Of a DNA stretch of 64,000 bases, positions 30,730 through 42,200 are shown piece by piece. The stretch is from Tachypleus tridentatus. Lineage: Eukaryota > Arthropoda > Merostomata > Xiphosura > Limulidae. Both the position numbers and the translations under genes were made by a program. Numbering within the stretch: position 1 is the first letter of the stretch; every line of letters starts with the position of its first letter. The DNA is taken from the NCBI RefSeq assembly GCF_004210375.1, contig NC_134829.1, positions 28,226,034 through 28,290,033 on the forward strand, in the 5' to 3' direction. Under the pieces are notes generated by a model. That model ran no database searches, had not been told where the DNA came from, and saw only the letters and a list, made by a program, of their open reading frames with translations.

Positions 30730-32860
30730 CGATCTAACATTTTTACTGCAGCTTCACCTAAGAGTAAACGTGTTTAGTCATTTGGATTAAAGAAGGTTGA
30801 TTTAGAGCAGAAAAACAAAAGTATTGGTTAGGCCAACCAAATTTGATTAGCAGTTTCTAGCTTAAGTTTTCAAAAGAATCATACAGCTGGACAATTATTA
30901 TTGACTGTTCATTGCCAACTTTTTGGTATAAATTTACTAAATTATATAAAATTATCCTGATTAAAGAGAGTTTAGCGTCACGTGACATTAGCTTAAGCAA
31001 TTACCATAACTAATGATTGTGTACTTTTGTATGGGATAGTATTCTTCTACAGTAAGTGTCTGTGACTTGTTGGCGATAAATTTGAAGAATAAATGGACAG
31101 TACGTAATCCACTTGTTTTAAAATAATATATTCAAAATAAGTCAAACGTATGTACAAAAGTTCTTTACATTAAAGGAAATCTCACTTTTATCTAAAACTC
31201 TACGTAATTATTTTACTTACTTTAGAACTCGACTGAACAGACAATTGGTTCCTTTATTTTCATTTCTCACAATAAAATCAGTGATAAGTTCACTTACCTT
31301 ACCCGAACTTTAAATAATCGTTGACTTTCTGTCAAAGTCCACGTAGGTGGGTTTAATTACTTTAGAACACTCTTTGAAAAGATAAACTGTTCTCCATATT
31401 TGTGTTAAACTGTGAAATTCACTTTAAAATATCAACCGTTACAGCTAAACTAATAATCACAGAGTCTAATATCACTTTCACTAACTTCACGTTTTCTGAC
31501 TTAACTTCTTTTGTTAGTTACTACAGTTGCATCGATAGCTTTAAATAACTGTCTCTTTTATTTCGTCAGAAGTCCATACGGGCTGGGTCAGTTACTTTAG
31601 AACCTAACTGACATGACAAACTGTTTTTCTTATCTGTGTTGTTGCATCTTTCGGATGCTGTCAAACTTTACGTTATCTCTCACTCATTAACCTTTATCTT
31701 ACTCGACTTGCACTCAAGACAACATACAATTCTTACCAAATGACGGAACGAAATTTGTCATAACTATCGTCTCTATTATAGTTATTTTTAGCACTATTTT
31801 CATAAAAACTAAATAATCATTAGATATTAAATCACTAAACAAATTGAATAATAACTCTTACACTAAACAGTCTTTTGAAGACCTTTACAGTAAATGTTAA
31901 CTCATAGTTAGCCAGTTTGGACATGACGATAGGTAAAATAAAATACGCGGCCTAACTAAAAATTAATGAATATATTTATATATATAAATATATATACTGT
32001 GAAACTCTTATCAATGATAAATCTGTAGCTATATCAGTCTGGACGTCATGTTTTATTCCATTTCTTTAAATCACATGCTAGATACTTTTTGGCTACACCT
32101 TTTTCTAAATTAAATAAGTTTATTCTGCGTATCTTATTATCAAGAGTTTTTTAACACATCTTGTTTTACTTTGTCAAAGGGAGACAAAACAAATACTTGG
32201 TTAGACTCTATCTAATTTCAAATGTACTTCGTTCTAAGTACGAAGAGATCGTGAATAACTTATTCAGTATATTATTCAGCTATAAGTACCCATGAATAAT
32301 TCCACCAGAAATGTTCCGAATACATTATTGCTTCAATTTTTTTGTGTTGCTTAAAATATAAACAATTAAATCTGTTGGACTTGTTTTAAAACAAAATGTA
32401 GCACAACTGTGTTTCGATTTGTGTGATTTTTATTGTATTGTATCCTTTGGCAAAACAGAAAAAGACAACAGATTTCCAGGTTCATATGAATGATTTTAAT
32501 TTGATTATTTCTATTTTAATTATTAGTAATAAATTATATTTTACAAGATAAATGGGACAAAATATCTTTGATATACCTACATGAATATGAGAGCACTCTA
32601 GTTATTTATTCTTTACACAAACACATTTCTAACAAAACACCACCAGAGGGGTAATTAGTAAAATGGCTTATCAGTAACTTTCTTTATAAATTGAACCACT
32701 AATTAATTATTAAAATATACTTCAGTTTCACATAAGTTCTTTAGTTTAAAAGTACAACAGATACACAGAGAGAAAGCAAAAGTTACTTGAGAAGCCATAA
32801 AGTTTACGTAAAATCTGAAAATACTACTTCTATGGGGATTAGGGGGTATTATCCAAGAAA
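30730..32860. other. Intergenic spacer with a diverged direct repeat
   Basis: AGTCCACGTAGGTGGGTTTA then ATTACTTTAGAAC at about 31336-31370 recurs, diverged, at about 31570-31605 (AGTCCATACGGGCTGGGTCA then GTTACTTTAGAAC). TTACTTTAGAACTCGACTG near 31216 is a third partial. This suggests an old tandem duplication with a unit of roughly 130-230 bp. No coding signal. Confidence 0.4.
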
Positions 32861-33097
32861 ATATGTCAATTATTGAGACCAGTTGAAGTAATTTCTAAAA
32901 TTTTTATGGTATAACGCGGACATATGTGTGTATATAGCGACCAATCCACCTCTTCTGGTCCCAACGTCGATGACAGAAAAAAAATTGATCATAAAATAAG
33001 CAGACAAATTAACAAACACTAATTTTACATATATAAAGTGTCCACATTGAATATAAAACACTAATTAAGATAGTGGTGTTAAGACTACCTCGCTGAA

Positions 33098-33236
33098 AGA
33101 GAGGACTTGCAGAAGACCATTTAGAACTTGCAGAAAACCATTTAGAACTTGCAGAAAACCATTTAGGACTTGCAGAAGAACATTTAGAACTTGCAAAAGA
33201 CCATTTAGGACTTGCAGAAGAACATTTAGAAGTAGA
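33098..33236. repeat. Minisatellite, 21-bp unit, about 6.5 copies
   Basis: The unit is AACTTGCAGAAAACCATTTAG with AGAAC and GACCA variants. Being a multiple of three, it keeps minus-strand frames open and spells a leucine/valine-rich seven-residue repeat (LLQVLNG). There is no evidence that it is translated. Confidence 0.9.
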
Positions 33237-33496
33237 TAAAAGAAAAACAAGACACGGTGAGCCATTTCAATAGAAGAAAGTATTTTGGGCTAGCGGGATA
33301 AAACTGTGAGTCGCTGAAGAGGAACTATTTGAGGGTCCTAAGAGAAGGATGCGAATGATAATCTAAAGGTAACCTATATCCTTTAAATTAAAAAAAAATA
33401 TATTTATACCACTATTTATTTTGAATTGATTTGTCGAATTTTCCTTAGTTCAGACTAATTCTTTAGATCCCATCAAAGTCTGGACCCATTTTTAGT

Positions 33497-33682
33497 AGCT
33501 TTCAGCCGTGGAGGCGTTATAATATTACAGTCAATTCCACTATTCGCTGGTAAAAAAGTAGCCTAAGAGTTGGCGGTGGGTGGTGATGACAAGCTGCTTT
33601 CCCTCTAGTCTTACACTGCTAAATTAGGGACGGCTAGCGCAGATAGCCCTCGTGTAGCTTTGTGCGAAATTAAAAAAAACAA
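33497..33682 (+). mobile_element. Type-1 SINE, head missing
   Basis: Body from CTTTCAGCCGTGGAGGCGTT to TTTGTGCGAAATT. The 5' part with the tRNA head is absent. Confidence 0.88.
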
Positions 33683-33827
33683 CTAACAATGTTTATGTAC
33701 CTGTTTCAATATATTTTCAAACAAAGAACATAGTATGAAAGTTTTTTTATGATAAAAGCCAAAACTTATATAACGCTATGTGAAGTGTATATGCTGTCTT
33801 AAGGAGTTTATAATCACAGGTGATTTC

Positions 33828-33955
33828 GTCCTCCCCTCAGTGGCTCAGCGGTATGTCTGCGGACTTACAACGCTAAAAACCGGGTTTCGATACCCGTGTT
33901 CGGCAGAGCACAGATAGCCCATTGTGTAGCTTTGTGCTTAATTCGAAACAACAAT
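33828..33955 (+). mobile_element. tRNA-like SINE, type 2, perfect 10-bp target-site duplication
   Basis: A well-kept copy: CAGTGGCTCAGCGGTATGTC (A box), TTACAACGCTAAAAACCGGG, TTTCGATACCCG (B box), AGATAGCCCATTGTGTAGC and ATTCGAAACAACAAT. AGGTGATTTC flanks it at 33818-33827 and 33956-33965. Confidence 0.93.
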
Positions 33956-33974
33956 AGGTGATTTCTTAACGAGA

Positions 33975-35950
33975 TATGTGGATAAAATACTGTGTTGGGT
34001 AAATATGGATAAAATAATTACATTATACTATTCAGGTGCATGGGTGGAAGATAAAACTGACAGAGCAAGAGATATAATAAATAGGGCTAGCAATGATGCT
34101 GTTGTTGTTGTACACCTAGAGAATAAAGATATGGGGAAAGATACATCAAAGGAGCTAATTCATAAATACAGGGGTTTGATAAAGACATTGAAGAAAAATA
34201 GCCGTAACTTAATTGTGTCACGGATTAAGGATGTGTCAGGATGAAGTTAGGTCAAGTAGCACTGAATTCTAAGCTAAGGTTAATACGTAAGGATGAAAAG
34301 ATTGGCTTGTCGAATTTGTGGGATCAGTTCAAGTGGAAGAAGACAGCTTTCTGAAATGGATGTTTTACGTTTAAACAGTATACTGGCTGACTTATTTGCA
34401 AGGGCTAATAACTCAGCTGTAAGAGAAGTTTAAAGCTATAATTAAACACTGGTTAGAGCCAGTGTAAACTGAATACAAAAATAATAAGATGTTGGGAAAA
34501 GGTTAGTATAGGAAATGAGTAGAAACATAGCTCTAAGGGTAGGTTTAATTATTTTTATTATAATGATGGAAGTATAAGAATTAAAATAGATGACTTGAAA
34601 GCATTAGGGGGAATGGATGAGTTTGACATATGGAAACAACTGAAACATGGTTGAATGATAGAATTTTCTTTGAAATACAGGGTTATAGGTTACTTATTAG
34701 GGATAGAGTAATAAGAATAGGGGGAATTGGTTTTATATATAAAATATGAGTTACATCCTGTTGTGTTATCAAAAATAGAAAGAAAGAAATTAAGTCCATT
34801 TAGAATTTTATTAGCGGATATAAAAGGTGGAGGCTTTTAGTGGGAATTTATCACAGGCCACCAGATGGTGCTGATGAAATAAATGAAAATCTTTACAGAG
34901 AGATTAATATTTCAGCTATTAATAAGGTTATAATTATAGGTGATCCTAACTTCAGAAATATAGACTAGAAAATGCTAAAGTCAAACTATCGGGAAGAAGG
35001 GTTTCTAAAACTTGTTTAAGATGGATTCCTTCACCAATTCGTCAAAGAACCCACTAGAGACAATTCTATTTTACATTTATTGAAATAGTTGGGAGGGTTG
35101 AAAATGGAGAACACTTTGGTACAAGCGATTATTTTTCTATAAGGTTCGATGTTTTGTTGAATATGGAAATAATATTTAATATTTTGGTTACAAATTTCAA
35201 AAATGCAAATATGAAAGGATACGATAAGAATTATCTGTCGTTGATTAGGCAGCTGAGTTATTTGGAGACAAAGAGCAGATGAGGAAACATTTAAAAATAA
35301 AATTTTAAATATTCAAGGTAAACATATTCCTTATAGAAAGAAAATGGTAGCTGTAAGTAAAAACCAGGTTGGCTCACAAAGAGAATACGAGACAAAATTA
35401 AAGAAAAGCATTAAATTAGCTAGTTTGAAACAGGAAATTAGGACATAAAATCTATGTATGAAAAATGGTTGGCTGAAAATTTAAAAATTAACATTAAGGA
35501 TTTCTTTAGATACATTGAAGGTAAACAAAATGCCACTATGAAGGTAGGATATTTGTGTGATAATAAAGGCTCGTATCTGATGATTATGAGATAGTTAGTT
35601 TATTAAATTCTGCTTTTTCATTATTTTATACTGATGAAAAGTTAAGCAACAAGACCGAACAAGATGATCACATTAATTTTGAGCTGGTTAAGAAGCATTG
35701 AGAAGTTTAAAGAATAACAGGGTTCCTGGGTCAAATAATATTTCCTCAAGGGTTTTGAATGAGGATAAGGATTGGAAATGTGAGCAACTTGTGAATATTT
35801 TTCATAAGTTCTTAATTAGTAGGTAGGTACTAGAGGATTGAAAGCTAGCTGATGTACCTCCGCTTTTCAAGAAAGGTGATAAAATTGTCTCTGTAATAAG
35901 TCTTACATCAGTAGTAAGAAACGTTTTGGAAAGTCTCATAAAAGATGAGT
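33975..35950 (+). mobile_element. Decayed CR1-like LINE with SGNH-esterase-type N-terminal remnant
   Basis: The first part (33978-34240) has DAVVVVHLENKDMGKDTSKE then LIHKYRGLIKTLKK. This matches the VxxHxGxND block and following helix of the esterase-like domain found in CR1-group LINEs; here the GTND position reads ENKD. Downstream come an endonuclease piece (VGRVENGEHFGTSDYFSIRF) and a reverse-transcriptase start (RVPGSNNISSRVLNED, then LADVPPLFKKGDK and SLTSVVRNVLESLIKD). Many stops interrupt it and the catalytic RT palm is missing, so it is a dead 5' portion. Confidence 0.8.
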
Positions 35951-36249
35951 AATACTTAATTATATTATTAGCCAACATAAGAGATATTAAATTTGTTCTT
36001 TCTTATCTTGACAAGTTGTTTACTTTTTGTTAACCTTTCCTTTTTCTGTGTTCATATATCAACATTTCAAACAAAATAATAAATGAATAAATGACTATTT
36101 CTCAGTGGGTCTGCGGCAAGTCAATGGGCTATTTGTGGTTAAGAAAAAAAAAAAAGTAAATTATTAGAACCATACACGTACTTGCGTATCAAGAAAGTAG
36201 ATTTAGCAGAAGTTATGTGCCGTCGCCTTTTAACTCACAAAAAACAAAA

Positions 36250-36525
36250 GCCTGCTGGGCGAGGTGGTTAGGGTGTTCGACTGGCAAATCGAGAGTCACA
36301 GGTTCGAATCCCCATCATGCCAGACATGCTCACCCTTTCAGCCGTGAGAGCATTATAATGTGACGGTTAGTCCCACTATTCATTGGTAAAAGAGTAGCCC
36401 AACAGTTGGCGGTGAGTGATGATGACTAGCTGCCTTCCCTTTATCTCACACTGCTAAATTAGGGAAGGCTAGCGTAGATAGCCCTCGTATAACTTTGCGC
36501 GAAATTCAAACAAACGAACAAACAA
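36250..36525 (+). mobile_element. Type-1 SINE, full length, variant head
   Basis: The head CTGGGCGAGGTGGTTAGGGT with GACTGGCAAATC at the anticodon loop differs from other copies. The B box is AGGTTCGAATCCCC and the body is standard. Confidence 0.9.
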
Positions 36526-39000
36526 ATAACAAGCTTTCGCATCTACCAAGATATTTTCAGTTTTGTCTACTGTGATGGAGAATCGTGATAGTTGGCACCA
36601 AGGAAATAAACGGGTGCATTAAAAACTACAACAAATATTAAAAGACATCACTAATTTATTTTCAGCATTTTTTTGTAGCTAAGTCAATGAAATCTATATT
36701 TTCTGTGGGCAAATTTTTATTCGGACTACTCTAAAATATTGAGCTCAAATATATAGATAATTGTATTTGGATATTTTGTTTTATGTAAATTATTTCTCTA
36801 ATTTAACCATTAATTGTGAGCTTTAATAGAAACAAACTTAAATTTTAGGCTAAAATAACAGTTTGAATAACAAAAAAAATTAATGCTACTATTTCTAGAT
36901 GAGAATGACTAGGTGGTATTTGTATCTGGATGATTAGTCAGGAGTTCAGCCAGAATAATAACAAAGGAAGTAAACTTACAAGCTTGTACTTAACAAATAT
37001 ATTATGAAAATGGTTAGGGATATGGAGTTAGTTTGCTCCCAGGTGAGAGCTGATGATTTTATAACCTTTAGAATTAATTTTCTTTTTAAGTTTGCTCAGG
37101 AATTACTTCCGAAATTATTGTTGTTTAGAGAAAGTATTGATGTTTGCATCACTAAACATAACATTACAATTAGTCTATTTGATTGTCTAGGTAATTAACA
37201 TTGCTTGCTCGTGTGATCTGGTAAACAGCTTCTTAGTGACTTGATAAGTAAAAATAATAATAAATATAGATCATCAGATGATGTTTTTACTGTTTTCTTC
37301 CTGGGAATTTTTTCCTTTTTTTTTTTTTTTTTACACAGTCCTATAGAATTGTTTTGCTTCTCTTATAGAATGAAACTCTATGGATATATGACACATTTAA
37401 GGCACGATCAGATATAGTAAGTGTGGCTGATGCAAGTATATTTTATTTACTTCATGTTTTTTACATAATTATTTTAAAATTTGATATGTGTACGGTAAAA
37501 TTGAACAGTTAACAAAATACCATTTTTCAAATCGGGATTAACCAAATTACCACATGTTTATTGTAGGTTATGCTTTAAAATTAATTTGAAGATGTAACCT
37601 CGTTTTTTTCTTATTCTAGCCAATAAATATTATTAGTACAGTAAAAAAAAAAAAAGAAACTTGCCGTTTCATAAATTCAAATATGAAAATGATTATCCAG
37701 CTACAAATATTTGTAGATTCTAAATGACTGAAACATAAAAACTTAACAATATTTAATATTTTGTTTCATGTTACAAATCGTTCAAAGAAAGAACTGATAA
37801 TACATACTATACATCTGAAACACGAATATATTCAACAACACAATAGTTACGAGTCAAATAGTAGCTTGCTTGTGTAAATAAAAGGCATGAAATAAATACG
37901 TTGACTTATGCAGATTTTTGAAACTTCCAGACATAAGTGTGATTATATGAAGTAAAACACAAGTTGTTGGTATTGTTTTTACCTGACATTTTACTAAATC
38001 TATCTTGTAAACACTAGATGTGATAAAATTATATACCGATGTACCCTACTTGTCATAGAAACGTATTTCATTTGAGCATCTTAAGATTTTTTCATCTTTG
38101 TATCTATGAGAACCTTCCCATTTCTCTCTGGTTTCACAAACATGTTTAATTTAAGTCAAGCTTTTAAACTTTTTTTCATGGTGAAAATCTTGTTAAGTTT
38201 TCAAAAGTATCACTTTTACCCCCCCCCCCAAATCCTGACATGTTTGTACATGAAAAAGTCTCGATTACAATTTATTTAAATAAGTTTATTTATTATTAAG
38301 CACAAACGTGCACAATGAGTTGTCAGTGCTCTATTTATCGCTGGTATCGATATCAGATATTTAGCATTACAAGCTCGCAAACTTACCAATGGACCACCGA
38401 TAGCTTAGATTAACAAACCAGTTAAAATTTGGATAGAAGTTAGGCGTTCAAGGCTCAGATCCTGGCTGCTTACTTGTACTAATAGTTTCCACTTGTTAAC
38501 CACTTAAACATGAGTAGCTTTCATATATTGTAAATTTATATCTCGATAGTTTCTAAGTATAAAGACTGAGGCCCGTATTGTTTTCACGTGTTAAAAAATT
38601 AGATCATAATAGTTTGCGCATGTTAAAACTCAGAACAGATAATTTCGCAGATGTTAAAAGCTGAGATCTGAATAATTTTCTTGTATTACATGCCGTTTTT
38701 TGCTTCTGATAAGCCCGCAAGTCTGCGTTAATCAGATCAATGAACGTAATTTATTACAATTTAGGATTTACTGAATTACAAGAGAGGTTGATAATATATA
38801 ATAGAACCAAATCAGTATTGGTTCTAAATATAAAGCTTGAGCCGATTTAAAAAACTTTTTTTTTTTCTGGCAAAATACGTTTTCGTTCTGCAATAACTGT
38901 TAAAGTATGTTGTTGTTGTTTTGTAGTTCGACGAAATTGTTTCAGTTCTTGATGTGCACTGTAATTGAAATCCCTGATTGGTTTATATTCACATTCTTGT
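36526..39000. other. Spacer downstream of the receptor gene
   Basis: AT-rich sequence with homopolymer runs (T near 37316-37333, C near 38220-38229). A degenerate reverse type-2 SINE is at about 38275-38400. No coding exon was recognised. An open frame at 37004-37198 on the plus strand has no features. Confidence 0.4.
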
Positions 39001-39006
39001 TTTATT
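39001..39006 (-). promoter_or_regulatory. Candidate polyadenylation signal of the CUB/EGF receptor gene
   Basis: AATAAA on the minus strand lies 22 bases after the predicted stop. This would give a very short 3' UTR, so a more distal signal may be used. Confidence 0.3.
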
Positions 39007-39027
39007 CGTCCTTAGTTAATCTTACTT

Positions 39028-39220
39028 TCACACTTGACCTTGGCGAGTATCATTCTCTTGAGGAACCACTAAGTGATCCATTCTACTACCGAAATTATTC
39101 GGGAATGACTCTATCTTTGGGCCCATCAAGATGGTAGCATCCTTCGCAGGGTTAACCAACACAGCACCGGGGGATAGGGGTTTCTTAAGCAATACAGTCG
39201 TCTCGCTGATGGAATCTTCA
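39028..39220 (-). CDS. Receptor terminal exon
   Basis: The acceptor is ATTTACTTCTAG. One base completes the split serine codon, then EDSISETTVLLKKPLSPGAV and 40 more residues follow, to the stop TGA at 39030-39028. The phase fits the preceding exon exactly, which is the main support. A weak donor (GTCAAG) exists just before the stop, so a further exon cannot be excluded. Confidence 0.6.
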
Positions 39221-42200
39221 CTAGAAGTAAATAAGAAAGTAAAAAGATTGTTACCGAGGCAGATTATTAAAAGGAATAACAAATTGGTTCAGACTTGAAA
39301 CTTTAATATTGTACCGAAGGCATGACAATAACTGTAGGATGGAAAGAGGATATATTTACGGACTGAAACAGTTTATTGAAAACTGGGATCTCTTTCCCAA
39401 GATCTATAGAACTGTTTTCTAGATCTAGATGAACAGTTTTGAGAGAGGGGTGATATAAGTACCATCACCTGCCGCTCCTCTTCGTGTTTTGTTGTCCATC
39501 AAACAGCTTTTTCAAGACTATGGGTTCTGGGAAAAAGACCCATGTTTTTAACAAGTTCGTATATGTGACCTTTCATCATGAAAGGAATGTCACGGAACAA
39601 TAGCTATAGTACGAAAACAATAACTAAAAGTCTTATAAAAAAGTAATTTAGAAAAGTTAGCGATCACTTAAAAAATCCTTTTATCAAAATATAGTTCAAT
39701 TTATTATTGAGTAAATCTCAAATGATAATAAAGTAGAAACTACTCAAGTTTGTTCTTTGATTTGTTTTTACTTTCCATATTCCAACGTACATGTTGGAAA
39801 TAGATCTCTTGCTGTTTCAGTGTCACGTATATAGATAAGCCTGGCACAGAAAGTTGTTTATTTTTAGATATACACAGAAAGACACGTGATGCTGCATAAT
39901 TACCTGAAATACTTAAAGGTTGATTATTTTCTCATATTGTAAGAAGTGTTAATTACAAGCATAAAACACCCACACTGCACTGCGTGGTTTAAAGGCTTCC
40001 TCATGACTCAAAAGGTTGAAGCGTTGTTTTGTACTTTATTTTAATTAAAATTTTATTACCCATATCAGCTGTCTTGAGAATACATGACTCACAAAGGTTC
40101 CCAATGTACAGGTCAAGCTTCTCTATTATTCCCAGTTATTTCTATAACTACCAGAAGTGGGAGTCCGTACCCGAAAAAAAAATCCACGAACACCTCCGTC
40201 CGTTGTACCTGACCACCTGAGACACATTTAGTTCCGCTAACTTGCGTTCTTTCTGATTTGGGATCTTGGAGGGTCAGATACGAAGATGACCTCTTACTCC
40301 AGCCTAAACTGATATTCTGTAGTACTCTTAAATGCTGAATATTTCATAAACAAAAGTGTTCCATTTATATAAAGTCACCAGCATAATTACAATACCCCAA
40401 TTAGGGCCATGACCATTTATGTTAAATGTTTAGCTTTTACAGTGGTATGCACATTGTTTTATTTGGAATGTTTACAGTCTTATATAATATCACAAATAAT
40501 TTCATATGCTTCAGTGCTTATTCATTTGATAATATAACCGGTATGTCTTGATATAAATACTCATTTAAATAAGTAACATGTATACGACACAAATGGTATA
40601 CATTGTAAGTCTAGCAGTAGGTGGCCGATTACAATTCTTATAATACATATTTATGGGTGAAAGGTACTTAGGTTTATTTCTATCATATATGATATAGCAG
40701 CCGAGTGAACTTGACAGTTCATTTTTATATAGGTTTAACCGGAAGTCAGCGTGTGAGACAACAAGAATCTGTTGTAGACTAGTTGAATATTCGTGTAATT
40801 ATATAAGATGTCTGAACTTGTCGAACGTGGGACCTTTAATGTGCGAGTAAGAATTGTATTTTGTATTGTTGATAGTTGCTTTATGATTTTGTGTAGTGCT
40901 ACGTTAATCCATGCTGGGCAGGCATATTCAATTACTGGCCTAACATATCGTTTGTAGATTTTAAATATATATATATATATATATATATAAAACCATAAAA
41001 TTTTCAAGCCATAAACCAAAACACATTAACATAAAATATTTTATTTATTTTTAATACGGTGCACATTGTTTTCGAAAAGAGAGAATCCTAGGGTACAAAC
41101 TACAACGTGGGATTGTGAAATGTATCCTAAGTTTTGGAGTTGACTGAGTAAGTAGGACCCACATTGCGATGGGGACACACCGTCTATCAGTCTTAACCTC
41201 CAATTCGTTAGTTTCACAAAAGAAAATTAGAAATTAGGAGAGCGATATATCGGTACTCAAGCCCATAACGTCCCACATCTATATCATCCTTCACTGTCTG
41301 CAAACAGTTGTGGGAAGGTGACTGCTCTCCCAAGTTAGGATAAGAAAAAGATGAAAAGAAAAAATAATAATATAAAAAAATGTATAGTGATTTATTCGTA
41401 TTCATTCCAAACAATATCCTGATTTGATTCACTAGATTCCAGGTTTTGGTTTTGATTTCATTAGCATGGGCTTATCATGTTAAGTTAGAATCACAGGTAA
41501 GACTAAAAACTTTGCTGATGTAACAGTCAGAAGAATTCCATGGATACAAATTTCTGGCTTGTTTTTACATAGTTTGTTCAATTCTGTAAATGTATATATA
41601 TATATATGTTAGCACTTGTGTCTTTGATGTAGTCTGCGGAGTTACAACGCTAAAAACCGGGTTTCAATACCCGTGGTGGACAGTGCACAGATAGCCCTCT
41701 GTATAGCTTTGTGTTTAAATAGAAATAAAAAACATGTTTATTTTTATGCGTTTCTTTTGGTAGTATTCTGCTATATCATTTAGCGCGGATTGTAAGTTAG
41801 CAGCTGCTATAGAGGGCGTATAGGATCTTTTCCAGATCACTGAAATGAATAGTGATGCCATATAAGAGAAAGCTGTATCTGTTGGTGGCATGTTGCTTAC
41901 ATACATTATGATGAGTATAGGGTTAACTATACCTCTCCTTGTGGGATGCCTGCCTAAGGAATAAAACACTCCGAGGAGGTTCCCTCAACACTTGCTCCAC
42001 ATTATCTAAGGAGCTTCATAACCATCGACTAATACCTCGTGGTGGTTCCATCTCTAGCATCCGAAAACGTAGATCTGAGTGCCAGGTTAAATGTGAGGTC
42101 TTCTCTAGATCGAGTAGACAGACGAACACGCACTCTTTTTTTGTTAAAACCATCTAATGCGGTTTCAGTTAGTCTAATTAAATGATCATTGATTTGCCGA

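Noticed and set aside
33065-33265. Leucine-rich minus-strand frame with seven-residue repeats
   Set aside because: It follows directly from a 21-bp tandem repeat, with no splice or promoter support.
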